From: Lachnospira multipara LB2003
Lineage (GTDB): Bacteria; Bacillota; Clostridia; Lachnospirales; Lachnospiraceae
Reading direction: 5' to 3'
NCBI RefSeq assembly: GCF_000702205.1
Contig: NZ_JNKW01000001.1
Location: 372,001 to 436,000 of the forward strand
Length of the DNA: 64,000 nt
Within the stretch, counting starts at the first letter, position 1. Every line of letters begins with the position of its first letter. This document shows positions 25,571 through 34,126 of the stretch, in pieces. A program made the position numbers and the translations under genes. The notes under the pieces were generated by a model, which saw nothing but the letters and a program-made list of their open reading frames with translations, ran no database searches and was not told the DNA's origin.

Positions 25571-27232
25571 CTAGTTTAACAATTCCTTTGCAATTGCTTC
25601 GCAAACCTTGATTCCATCTACGCTAGCGCTAGTTATACCGCCTGCGTAACCAGCTCCTTCGCCACATGGATAAAGACCTTTAGCATTTATTGAATATAAA
25701 TTCTCATTTCTAATAATTCTAACAGGACTAGATGTTCTTGATTCCACTCCTAAAAGAAGTGTATCTCCATTATCAAAGCCCTTAATATATCTATTAAAGC
25801 CATGAATTCCTTCTACTAAACAATCAGTTAAATATTCAGGAAGAACTTCTTTTAAATTGGCCATATTAGTTTCCCCCTTAGTATTAGGTGTAACCTTACC
25901 AAAACTTGTGGATTTAACTCCATTACAAAAATCCTCAAATAACTGTACAGGGATTTTTCCATTGCCAGCTCTATAAGCTGCCCCTTCTAACTTTCTTTGG
26001 AATGCCACACCTGATAAAACACCATCACCAAAATCCTCTGGTGTTACAGTTACAATTATGGCACTGTTAGCATTTTCTCCAGCTCTGCTTGAATAACTCA
26101 TACCATTAACAGCTAAAGCATTCTCTTCACTTGATGCATTAACAACATAGCCGCCAGGACACATACAAAATGAGTAAACACCCCTCTTAGTTCCTGTACA
26201 AGTAGACTGATAAGTAACCTTATAATCTGCTGTTGGCAAGTTATATTTAGGATTATTAACTGCCTCACCATATGCATTGTAATTAATTAATTCCTGCTTA
26301 TGTTCAACTCTAACTCCCACAGCAAATGGCTTTGGCTCCATACAAATTCCAAGATCATTTATCATTTCAAAAGTATCCCTTGCACTATGTCCAATAGCAA
26401 GAACTACTCTTTTTGCATTTTTTGTAAAAATTTTACCAGTAGATAAATCTCTTAGTTCTATAGAATCGACCTGTCTAGCTTCCTCATTTTTAACTAGGTT
26501 AATTTTTTCCAATTTAGTGCCAAAGAAAATCTCGCCACCATTAGCAATTATTTCTTGTCTAATACTTACAATTACCTTAGCAAGCACATCTGTACCAATA
26601 TGTGGCTTATTAACATAAAGAATCTCATCACTTGCGCCATGCTCAACGAAAGTTTTTAGTACATAGCTTATTCTTCCTGTTGTTTCATGAATTTGTGTAT
26701 TTAATTTACCATCAGAAAAAGTGCCAGCTCCGCCCTCACCAAATTGTACATTGCAATTAGTATCAAGAGCTCCTCCATTCCAGAATGTATTTACCTTTTC
26801 CCGTCTTTTACTAATCTCAAGACCTCTTTCATAAACTATTGGTCTAAGGCCTAATCTACTTAAATTTAGAGCAGCAAAAAGGCCAGCAGGACCAAAGCCT
26901 ATAATTACCGGTCTTTCTTCCTCACTAAGTTCTATATTAGCTTTCTTATAATCATCTAGCTCATAATATACTTTCTTAGTAAGTAAAACACTCTTATCCT
27001 TAACCTTTTTCATTACAGATTCTAGACTTTTTTTAGATACCTTTAATACATTAACACTATAAATGTACATAATATCTGGCTTATGTCTTGAATCAATTGA
27101 TCTTTTGGCTATTTCAAAAACAAAATCGTCCTTTGATAACATCAACAATTTGCTTATTTTTTTCCTGATTACATCCAAGCCATCATTTGGCTTACATTTT
27201 ATATTGTTTATCCTAATTATTTGTCTTTCCAC
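25571..27232 (-). CDS. NAD(P)/FAD-dependent oxidoreductase (COG2509-like)
   Basis: This 553-residue flavoprotein has an N-terminal extension of about 100 residues, then a Rossmann dinucleotide motif VIIGFGPAGLFAALNL and a second FAD-contact region with GIGH-like AIGHSARDTFEM. The CMCPGGYVVNASSEEN and GGITSASVDGIKVCEAIA segments are typical of uncharacterised FAD-dependent dehydrogenases. The reaction is not known. It overlaps the next upstream gene by 20 bp, indicating co-expression with that second flavoprotein. Confidence 0.85.
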   Translation of the reverse strand: MERQIIRINNIKCKPNDGLDVIRKKISKLLMLSKDDFVFEIAKRSIDSRHKPDIMYIYSVNVLKVSKKSLESVMKKVKDKSVLLTKKVYYELDDYKKANIELSEEERPVIIGFGPAGLFAALNLSRLGLRPIVYERGLEISKRREKVNTFWNGGALDTNCNVQFGEGGAGTFSDGKLNTQIHETTGRISYVLKTFVEHGASDEILYVNKPHIGTDVLAKVIVSIRQEIIANGGEIFFGTKLEKINLVKNEEARQVDSIELRDLSTGKIFTKNAKRVVLAIGHSARDTFEMINDLGICMEPKPFAVGVRVEHKQELINYNAYGEAVNNPKYNLPTADYKVTYQSTCTGTKRGVYSFCMCPGGYVVNASSEENALAVNGMSYSSRAGENANSAIIVTVTPEDFGDGVLSGVAFQRKLEGAAYRAGNGKIPVQLFEDFCNGVKSTSFGKVTPNTKGETNMANLKEVLPEYLTDCLVEGIHGFNRYIKGFDNGDTLLLGVESRTSSPVRIIRNENLYSINAKGLYPCGEGAGYAGGITSASVDGIKVCEAIAKELLN

Positions 27233-28490
27233 TATAATCTCCTATTATGCTTCTAGCCACTAAATGTGCTGAAGACCATGCCCATTGCAAATTGTATCCG
27301 CCACATTTAGCATCCACGTCCACAATCTCGCCACATGCATATATATTCTTGTATCTAATAAGTTCTAGATTATCATCTAATTCCGTAAAGCTAATACCAC
27401 CTTGACATACTTGAGCTGCACTAATTCCCTTAGAATCTGTTATATTAAGAACCATATTCTTTAAGGCATCCGCGATTTGTTTTATATCATAATCAGTGCA
27501 ATTTTCTGCCTTCATATCAAGATTAGCACCTACATACTTTAATACAAATTCCATTAATTTATGATTAATAATGCCATCAAAAACTTCTCTTAATGTCTTT
27601 TTCTTACAATTTTTAATTGTGGATTCCAATACATTAACTAGCTCTTCATAAGAAAAATCCGGAGTTAAATCAAGGCTAGCCAGGACTTCCTTTCCTCTAT
27701 TTAGAGCATCCACTGCATATCTACTTACTTGAAACACAGGTATTCCTGAAATTCCATAATCTGCATATTGAATCTCGCCAATATCACTGGCTACTTCCTT
27801 TGAATCAACTAATACTTTTACGCATCCATAAGCTCTAACACCCTTAGCTAGCTTTATATTATTATTGTCAGTCTTTAGAGCAACTAATGCTGGCTTGAAT
27901 TTTATAAATTTCAAGCCTAAACTCTTAAGAACATTTTCTTCTTTACCTGCCTTTTTAGGATCTAGGCTGGCAGCAGAACCTGTAGCTATAATTAGGTATT
28001 TACTTACAATTTCAATTAAAATTTCCTTATCTTCAAAAGATTCCACACAGAAAATACGTATATCTTGTCCATTTTTTTCTATTTTATTAGCCTTACAATT
28101 TAAAAATTGCTTTACCTTACTTGCCTCTAAATCAAGTCTAAAAGCATTAGCAACACTAAGTGCTGTTTCAGACCTAGGATAAACATATCCATCTCTAATC
28201 TTAGGATAGATTCCTAGAGTCTTAAAGTATTCAATGGTTTCTAGATTATTAAATTTTTCAATAATTTCAAAAGCCCTTTTATTATCACTATTCTGGTAAC
28301 AATCCTGTTGCATATGTAAATTGGTATAATTACATTTACCGTTACCAGTTTGCAAAATCTTAGCTCCTAATTTATTATTCGCCTCTATAATTGCAGTTTT
28401 AATATTATTCTTTCCAAGGATACTAGCAGCAAAAAGGGCAGCAGCTCCGCCACCTATTATTGCCACATCATACTCAAAAACCTTTTTCAT
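27213..28490 (-). CDS. HI0933/BaiN-family flavoprotein
   Basis: This 425-residue FAD enzyme starts DVAIIGGGAAALFAASIL, and ends with ACGEIVDVDAKCGGYNLQWAWSSAH, the conserved C-terminal signature of the HI0933-like family (aminoacetone oxidase / BaiN-type). Substrate unknown. The ATG at 28488-28490 was chosen; an in-frame TTG 15 bases upstream overlaps the AAAGGG ribosome-binding site. Confidence 0.88.
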   Translation of the reverse strand: MKKVFEYDVAIIGGGAAALFAASILGKNNIKTAIIEANNKLGAKILQTGNGKCNYTNLHMQQDCYQNSDNKRAFEIIEKFNNLETIEYFKTLGIYPKIRDGYVYPRSETALSVANAFRLDLEASKVKQFLNCKANKIEKNGQDIRIFCVESFEDKEILIEIVSKYLIIATGSAASLDPKKAGKEENVLKSLGLKFIKFKPALVALKTDNNNIKLAKGVRAYGCVKVLVDSKEVASDIGEIQYADYGISGIPVFQVSRYAVDALNRGKEVLASLDLTPDFSYEELVNVLESTIKNCKKKTLREVFDGIINHKLMEFVLKYVGANLDMKAENCTDYDIKQIADALKNMVLNITDSKGISAAQVCQGGISFTELDDNLELIRYKNIYACGEIVDVDAKCGGYNLQWAWSSAHLVARSIIGDYSGKTNN

Positions 28491-28543
28491 TGTTATCCCT
28501 TTCAATCTTAACTTATCTTAACTTTAGTGTCTTTAGCTAAAAA

Positions 28544-29461
28544 TTAGAGTTCAAATGCAAAAGGTAAAATTTCTTCAAGTCTAAATCTCTTTATTTCCTT
28601 ATTAACTTCAACTAAAACAATGTCGTTTTTATCCATAAATTCTGACATTACCTGTCTACAGATTCCACAAGGGTAAGCATCTCCCTTTTTAGCAACTATA
28701 GCGATTTTTCTAATTTTTCTTTCACCTTCACTAACTGCTTTAAAAATTGCTGTTCTTTCAGCACAATTAGTTGCTCCATAAGAAGCATTCTCAATATTAC
28801 ATCCTGTAAAAATCTTACCTGAATCTGTAATTAAGGCTGCTCCTACTGGGAATTTAGAATATGGAGAATATGAATTCTTCATAGCTTTTCTTGCTTCCTT
28901 CATTAATGCTATGTCTTCTGATGTTGCCTTATTTATAAGCTTAATATCCACATCCCTAGAAATTCCAAGTCTTTGTAATACTTCTTCTTGCTTGCCTTCC
29001 ATTTCCTTAGCTTCAAGCTCTGTCATATGATCATATCCAAAAAGGTGCATCATACTATGTGCTACTAAAAATGCTAATTCTCTTAATGGAGAATGTCCGT
29101 ATTTAGTTGCCTGCTCGTATACCTTTTCTACAGAAACAACAATATCACCAAGCATTAATTCATCTGTATCAAGATTAAAATAATCCTCATAGTTATTCTC
29201 TAGTTCACTTTTTATGGATTTAAAATCTCCAGCTGTTACATATTCAAGTCCAGGGAAAGATAATACATCTGTCGCGGAATCTACATTTCTATATTCCTTA
29301 TTGATTTCATGTATTGTTTCATTGTCAGTTATAGTAACATTAACCTCTGCCTTATAAGGGCAAGAAACGTAGTTTAAAGCCTCATCAATCACACTTCTTA
29401 TAACGTCTTCATAGCTAAAATCAAATTTTTTATCTGTCTCATATTCAATGTAAATTCCCAT
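28544..29461 (-). CDS. Fusion of YbeY endoribonuclease and cytidine deaminase
   Basis: Residues 1 to about 165 are YbeY, the rRNA-maturation endoribonuclease, with the metal-binding HSMMHLFGYDH (usually HGxLHLxGYDH) and DATDVLSFP-type SATDVLSFP. Residues from about 180 to 305 are a tetrameric-type cytidine deaminase with KNSYSPYSKFPVGAAL, CNIENASYGATNCAERTA and the zinc-binding PCGICRQVM. One reading frame with no stop joins them. In other Firmicutes ybeY, dgkA and cdd are separate neighbouring genes, so dgkA appears lost and ybeY and cdd fused. The Gly to Ser change in the YbeY motif is worth noting. Confidence 0.88.
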   Translation of the reverse strand: MGIYIEYETDKKFDFSYEDVIRSVIDEALNYVSCPYKAEVNVTITDNETIHEINKEYRNVDSATDVLSFPGLEYVTAGDFKSIKSELENNYEDYFNLDTDELMLGDIVVSVEKVYEQATKYGHSPLRELAFLVAHSMMHLFGYDHMTELEAKEMEGKQEEVLQRLGISRDVDIKLINKATSEDIALMKEARKAMKNSYSPYSKFPVGAALITDSGKIFTGCNIENASYGATNCAERTAIFKAVSEGERKIRKIAIVAKKGDAYPCGICRQVMSEFMDKNDIVLVEVNKEIKRFRLEEILPFAFEL

Positions 29462-29476
29462 TAGATTACCTCACTT

Positions 29477-30481
29477 TTATCTTCTAAAGCCCTTTTTAAC
29501 TGGAGCCTTTTTTCTTTTTTCTAGTTTTTCTTCGTAACTTTCATATGCCTTTACAATTTTTTGTACTAATGGATGTCTTACAACATCCTTATTAGTTAAT
29601 TTAGCAAATGCAATTCCATCAACCTTAGATAATACCTTAATTGCCACCTCAAGACCTGACTGTGTATTAAATGGTAAATCCTTCTGCGTCATATCACCGG
29701 TTACAACTACCTTACTACCAAAGCCTATTCTTGTTAAAAACATCTTCATCTGGGCTGGTGTAGTATTCTGTGCTTCATCCAAAATAATATAAGCATTATC
29801 AAGAGTTCTACCTCTCATATATGCAAGAGGAGCCACCTCTATAAGCCCTTTTTCCATATTGGCATTAAAGCTTTCAGCTCCCATAATTTGATAAAGTGCA
29901 TCATAAAGAGGTCTAAGATAAGGATCAACCTTACTCTGTAAGTCTCCAGGAAGGAAACCTAATTTCTCCCCTGCTTCAATTGCTGGTCTTGTAAGAATAA
30001 TTCTATTAACCTCGTTATTTTTAAAAGCTGTAATTGCCATTGCCATAGCAAGATATGTCTTACCTGTACCTGCAGGGCCAATACCAAAGGTAACCATATT
30101 ATCTCTAATCATATCTACATATTCTTTCTGACCTAGAGTCTTAGGCTTTATTGGTTTACCTGCAATTGTTCTTGCTATTACGTCTGTATCTATTTCAAGC
30201 ATCACTTCTGATTGCTTATCTTCTAATGTAAGGGAAAGGGCATAATCTAATGTCTGTCTTGTTATTTGATTACCTCTGTTGTGAAGTTCCAAAAGATTAG
30301 ACAACACATCTAATGCCTTCTTAACACTTCTTTCCTCGCCAATAACCTTAACATTCTCATCTCTTGCAATAATATCCACATGTAAGGTTCTTTCTATTGC
30401 CTGTACATATTCATCAAACTGTCCAAAAATATTAACTGCAGCCTGTGCTGGTATATTAATTAATTTTTCTACTTCACTCAT
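29477..30481 (-). CDS. phoH: PhoH-family ATPase (YbeZ-like)
   Basis: This 334-residue protein has an N-terminal KH-like part and a PhoH ATPase domain with GIGPAGTGKTYLAMAMA (Walker A, near residue 138), LGFLPGD, and YIILDEAQNTTPAQMKMFLTR (Walker B). It likely works with YbeY in RNA processing, as the ybeZ-ybeY order is conserved; here the YbeY fusion starts 15 bp downstream. Confidence 0.93.
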   Translation of the reverse strand: MSEVEKLINIPAQAAVNIFGQFDEYVQAIERTLHVDIIARDENVKVIGEERSVKKALDVLSNLLELHNRGNQITRQTLDYALSLTLEDKQSEVMLEIDTDVIARTIAGKPIKPKTLGQKEYVDMIRDNMVTFGIGPAGTGKTYLAMAMAITAFKNNEVNRIILTRPAIEAGEKLGFLPGDLQSKVDPYLRPLYDALYQIMGAESFNANMEKGLIEVAPLAYMRGRTLDNAYIILDEAQNTTPAQMKMFLTRIGFGSKVVVTGDMTQKDLPFNTQSGLEVAIKVLSKVDGIAFAKLTNKDVVRHPLVQKIVKAYESYEEKLEKRKKAPVKKGFRR

Positions 30482-30511
30482 CCACTACACTCCACACTCT
30501 AAATTGATAAA

Positions 30512-30540
30512 AAAGCTAGCATACTACGTATGCTAGCCTT
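30512..30540 (-). terminator. Terminator after rpsU
   Basis: A GCTAGCATAC stem pairs with GTATGCTAGC around TAC; on the minus strand a run of T follows. It separates rpsU from phoH. Confidence 0.85.
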
Positions 30541-30559
30541 ATTATCTTTACAATTATAA

Positions 30560-30736
30560 TTAGTTGTACTTACGTTTTCTAGCAGCTTCAGACTTCTTCT
30601 TACGTCTTACGCTTGGCTTTTCGTAATGTTCTCTCTTACGAATTTCCTGCTGAATGCCAGCCTTAGCACAGTTTCTCTTGAATCTGCGTAAAGCGCTATC
30701 TAATGATTCGTTTTCTTTAACGATTACGTTTGACAT
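30560..30736 (-). CDS. rpsU: 30S ribosomal protein S21
   Basis: S21 is a small basic protein of the 30S platform used in initiation. The 58-residue product starts [20 protein letters not shown] and ends [12 protein letters not shown], the family pattern. The ATG at 30734-30736 is used because GGGAAG precedes it; an upstream in-frame ATG would add 13 residues unlike S21. It has a strong promoter and terminator of its own. Confidence 0.95.
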   Translation of the reverse strand: MSNVIVKENESLDSALRRFKRNCAKAGIQQEIRKREHYEKPSVRRKKKSEAARKRKYN

Positions 30737-30817
30737 ACTTCCCTGACCACCCTTCTGTTGCAAATTGTGCATCAATACATAATTATAAATATAGGGTATT
30801 CTAATCGCACATCTAAA

Positions 30818-30845
30818 ATTATACCATATATTTTCGATTCGTCAA
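30818..30845 (-). promoter_or_regulatory. rpsU promoter
   Basis: On the minus strand TTGACG and an extended-10 TGG-TATAAT are separated by 16 bp, placing transcription start about 75 bp before rpsU. Confidence 0.75.
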
Positions 30846-30851
30846 CTCTTT

Positions 30852-33488
30852 TTAAAAAATTTGGCCTGCTAATTCTTCTTCAACTTTTGATAATAATTCA
30901 TCAATACCTGCAGGATTCTTACCACCAGCCTGAGCCATGTTAGGACGACCACCGCCGCCACCTCCAACGATTGGAGCTAAGCTCTTAATTAAGTTACCTG
31001 CATGAGCACCAGCCTTAACTGCATCATCTGTTGCCATTGCAATTAAATTAACCTTACCATTAACTTCTGAAGCAAGTAATACAACGCCTGAACCAATTTC
31101 AGCCTTTAATTTATCACCTAAGTTTCTAAGTTCGTTCATATCAACATCTGAAAGCTTTGTAGCAATAAGCTTAAAGCCCTTAACTTCCTTAGCATCACTT
31201 GAAACATCACCAAGAGCGTTGTTAGCTATTTCAGCCTTAAGTTTTTCATTTTCACTTGAAAGAGTCTTAACTTCTTCATTAAGTGAGTTAATTCTATTAA
31301 TTAACTGTGCAGGTTCAACCTTAGCAGCCATTGAAGCCTTTAAGATCTGTTCTTCTAAGTTATTATAGTAAGCAATTACTCCCTTATCTGTTAAAGCTTC
31401 AATTCTTCTAACACCTGAAGCTACACCACTTTCAGAAATAATCTTAAATAATCTAATATTGCTTGTATTAGCTACATGTGTACCACCACAGAATTCCTTA
31501 GAGAAATCTCCCATAGATACAACACGTACCTTCTCGCCATATTTTTCACCAAAGAGAGCCATAGCACCAGTCTTTTTAGCTTCTTCAATTGTCATAACAT
31601 CTGTTACAACAGGAACAGCCTTTAAAATCTGCTCATTTACTAATTCTTCTACCTTAGCTAATTCTTCCTTAGTTACACTCTGGAAGTGTGTAAAGTCGAA
31701 ACGAAGTCTTTCTGGATTAACAAATGAACCCTTCTGTTCTACATGATCACCAAGAACTGTTCTTAATGCCTTTTGTAAAAGGTGAGTTGCTGAATGGTTC
31801 TTACATGTATCTAATCTATCGCTTTCATTAACTGTTAATGTAACCACATCTGATACCTTAATCATACCCTTTGTCATTACACCAACATGTCCAATTTTTC
31901 CACCCTTTAAGTGAATTGTTGTTTCAACTCTGAATTCTCCGTCAGCTAGGCTAATTACACCCTTATCGCCTTCCTGGCCACCCATTGTTGCATAGAAAGG
32001 TGTCTTATCTACAATAATTGTTCCTCTATCACCTTCTGTTAATGCATCAACAATTTCTTCTTCAGTTGTTAAAACTAATACCTTAGCTTCTGATGAAAGC
32101 TTGTCATAACCTACAAACTCAGAGCTAATTGCTGGATCAATTTCATCATAAACTGTAGCATCAGCACCCATGTAGTTAGTAGTCTTTCTAGCATTACGAG
32201 CCTTTACTCTCTGCTCTTCCATTGCAGCCTTAAAGCCTTCTTCATCAACTGTAATATCTTTTTCTTCAAGGATTTCCTTAGTTAAGTCAATAGGGAATCC
32301 ATATGTATCATATAACTTAAATGTATCAGCACCGCTAAGTACCTTAAGGCCTTCCTTATTTAAGTCAGCCATCATATCATTTAAGATTGAAAGACCCTGA
32401 TCAATTGTCTTATTAAATTTATCTTCTTCTTCAGAAATAACCTTTAAGATAAATGTCTTCTTTTCCTCTAATTCTGGATAACCATCCTTAGAACCTTCAA
32501 TAACTGTTTCACAAAGCTTACCAAGGAATTTATCCTGAATTCCAAGTAATCTACCGTGTCTAGCTGCTCTTCTAAGTAATCTTCTAAGAACATAACCTCT
32601 ACCTTCGTTAGATGGCATAATACCATCAGATACCATAAATGTAACTGAACGAATGTGGTCAGTAATTACACGAATAGAAACATCCTGCTTTTCTGAATCC
32701 TTATATTTAACACCTGCTATTTCGCAAACCTTATTACGAAGAGCCTGTAATGTATCTACATCAAAGATAGAATCTACATCCTGAACAACTACAGCAAGTC
32801 TTTCAAGACCCATACCTGTATCGATGTTCTTTTGTACTAATTCCGTATAATTGCCCTTGCCGTCGTTGTTAAACTGTGAGAATACGTTATTCCATACTTC
32901 CATGAATCTATCGCCTTCGCCACCCATAACATCTTCAGGGCCATTACCATACTTTTCTCCACGATCATAATAGATTTCTGAACATGGACCACAAGGACCA
33001 GCACCATGTTCCCAGAAATTATCTTCCTTACCAAATCTATAAATTCTATCAGCTGGAATGCCAATTTCCTTATTCCAGATTTCAAATGCTTCATCATCAT
33101 CCTTATAAACTGATGGATAAAGTCTATTAGCATCAAGACCTACTACTTCTGTTAAGAATTCCCATGACCAATGAATAGCTTCTGTCTTAAAGTAATCACC
33201 AAATGAGAAGTTACCTAGCATTTCAAAGAAAGTACCATGTCTAGCTGTTTTTCCTACATTTTCAATATCGCCAGTTCTAATACACTTCTGACATGTTGTA
33301 ACTCTTCTCTTAGGTGGAATCTCCTGACCTGTAAAATAAGGCTTTAATGGAGCCATACCTGAATTAATAATAAGTAAACTGTTGTCATTATGTGGAACTA
33401 ATGAAAAACTCTTCATCTTGAGATGATCTTTGCTTTCAAAGAAATCAAGATATAATTTTCTAAGTTCATTTACACCTCTGTATTGCAC
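30852..33488 (-). CDS. alaS: Alanyl-tRNA synthetase
   Basis: AlaRS charges tRNA-Ala. At 878 residues it is full length: class II catalytic core from residue 1 (NSGMAPLKPYF), editing domain with the zinc-binding NHSATHLL and FCGGTHV, and a C-terminal C-Ala domain with GGGGGGRPNMAQAGG. It is transcribed from a promoter whose -35 lies in the neighbouring hairpin repeat, and no T-box is visible in the leader. Confidence 0.96.
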   Translation of the reverse strand: MQYRGVNELRKLYLDFFESKDHLKMKSFSLVPHNDNSLLIINSGMAPLKPYFTGQEIPPKRRVTTCQKCIRTGDIENVGKTARHGTFFEMLGNFSFGDYFKTEAIHWSWEFLTEVVGLDANRLYPSVYKDDDEAFEIWNKEIGIPADRIYRFGKEDNFWEHGAGPCGPCSEIYYDRGEKYGNGPEDVMGGEGDRFMEVWNNVFSQFNNDGKGNYTELVQKNIDTGMGLERLAVVVQDVDSIFDVDTLQALRNKVCEIAGVKYKDSEKQDVSIRVITDHIRSVTFMVSDGIMPSNEGRGYVLRRLLRRAARHGRLLGIQDKFLGKLCETVIEGSKDGYPELEEKKTFILKVISEEEDKFNKTIDQGLSILNDMMADLNKEGLKVLSGADTFKLYDTYGFPIDLTKEILEEKDITVDEEGFKAAMEEQRVKARNARKTTNYMGADATVYDEIDPAISSEFVGYDKLSSEAKVLVLTTEEEIVDALTEGDRGTIIVDKTPFYATMGGQEGDKGVISLADGEFRVETTIHLKGGKIGHVGVMTKGMIKVSDVVTLTVNESDRLDTCKNHSATHLLQKALRTVLGDHVEQKGSFVNPERLRFDFTHFQSVTKEELAKVEELVNEQILKAVPVVTDVMTIEEAKKTGAMALFGEKYGEKVRVVSMGDFSKEFCGGTHVANTSNIRLFKIISESGVASGVRRIEALTDKGVIAYYNNLEEQILKASMAAKVEPAQLINRINSLNEEVKTLSSENEKLKAEIANNALGDVSSDAKEVKGFKLIATKLSDVDMNELRNLGDKLKAEIGSGVVLLASEVNGKVNLIAMATDDAVKAGAHAGNLIKSLAPIVGGGGGGRPNMAQAGGKNPAGIDELLSKVEEELAGQIF

Positions 33489-33594
33489 TGTTTCTTCCTC
33501 CCGAATGCTATAAATATAAATTAATTTTAATTAAAAACTATATATCCTAAAAATGCGCGCAAAAAACCCGCAATTTTTAATCAAACACTTTGTA

Positions 33595-33623
33595 AATATA
33601 CCGCAAATAAAGCATTGTGTCAA
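33595..33623 (-). promoter_or_regulatory. alaS promoter, -35 supplied by a hairpin repeat
   Basis: On the minus strand a perfect TTGACA (33618-33623), 17 bp and TATATT (33595-33600) face alaS. The TTGACA is the outer arm of the H1 hairpin of repeat copy 8, so the repeat provides part of this promoter. Confidence 0.7.
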
Positions 33624-33787
33624 CTTACGAAGTAAGTTGACATGTAGGCTCGACCCATCGCCTAGCGATTCTCATGGGAGAGCTTCCCTCCGTTGTGTCA
33701 ACTTACGAAGTAAGTTGACATGTAGGCTCGACCCATCGCTTGGCGATTCTTATGGGAGAGCTTCCAGTCGTTGTGTCAACTTACATC
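33618..33787 (+). repeat. Two-hairpin repeat, copies 8 and 9 in tandem plus a partial third
   Basis: Two units of exactly 78 bp (33618-33695 and 33696-33773) and a 14-bp start of a third. H1 is TGTCAACTTAC-GAA-GTAAGTTGACA; the TGTAG linker is kept; H2 has GCTC/GAGC and CCCAT/ATGGG arms with CGC/GCG at the tip. Nearly every stem base differs from copies 1-7, yet the order H1, TGTAG, H2, TTC is the same. The two copies differ at the H2 tip (CGCCTAGCG against CGCTTGGCG). Confidence 0.85.
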
Positions 33788-33802
33788 AAAAATCTTCACA
33801 AC

Positions 33803-33841
33803 AAAAAAGACAAACAAAGCCATTCGCCTTGTTTGTCTTTA
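33803..33841 (-). terminator. Terminator after the 50-aa membrane protein gene
   Basis: AAAGACAAACAA pairs with TTGTTTGTCTTT around a short GC-containing loop. The minus-strand reading ends in a T-run. Confidence 0.85.
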
Positions 33842-33856
33842 TTATTGAATAAAAAT

Positions 33857-34009
33857 TTATTTATCCTCTGTCTTAGCAGCCTTTTTAGCATCTGAAGACT
33901 TACGCAATTTAGCGCCGCATACACATGCTACACAAATTGCTGCAATAAATACTACAAATTTAACCGCCTCATAACAAATTTCGCCTAGTAAAGTAGTAAG
34001 TACAACCAT
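33857..34009 (-). CDS. Small membrane protein, 50 residues
   Basis: The reading frame MVVLTTLLGEICYEAVKFVV continues to a basic tail ending KKAAKTEDK. One hydrophobic segment (about 15-34) with three cysteines is followed by a Lys-rich cytoplasmic tail, giving a single-span topology. It has a GGAGG site, a consensus promoter (34069-34097) and its own terminator, which together argue strongly for a real gene. I do not recognise a function; similar short cysteine-containing proteins are familiar from Lachnospiraceae. Confidence 0.75.
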   Translation of the reverse strand: MVVLTTLLGEICYEAVKFVVFIAAICVACVCGAKLRKSSDAKKAAKTEDK

Positions 34010-34068
34010 ATAACGCCTCCATTAAAATATTCGTGCTTTCACGTAAATTGAATTCACATATATGTCAT

Positions 34069-34097
34069 ATTATATACTATTTTATACGAAATTTCAA
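34069..34097 (-). promoter_or_regulatory. Promoter of the 50-aa membrane protein gene
   Basis: On the minus strand TTGAAA (34092-34097), 17 bp and TATAAT (34069-34074). A 59-nt gap then leads to the ATG. Confidence 0.8.
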
Positions 34098-34126
34098 TAT
34101 TTACCTGTATTTGAACCTCGCACATC

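Noticed and set aside
33489-33600. T-box leader of alaS
   Set aside because: No AGGGTGG-type T-box motif or specifier loop is visible in the roughly 100-nt leader.
33618-33787. CRISPR array
   Set aside because: Only two full 78-bp units and a fragment, no spacer variation of typical length, no cas genes. Hairpin structure and copies elsewhere show it is the two-hairpin repeat.
33553-33852. Open frame of 99 codons on the plus strand across the tandem hairpin repeats
   Set aside because: It repeats the same 26-residue sequence because of the 78-bp unit, has no ribosome-binding site and overlaps a terminator. It is a by-product of the repeat.
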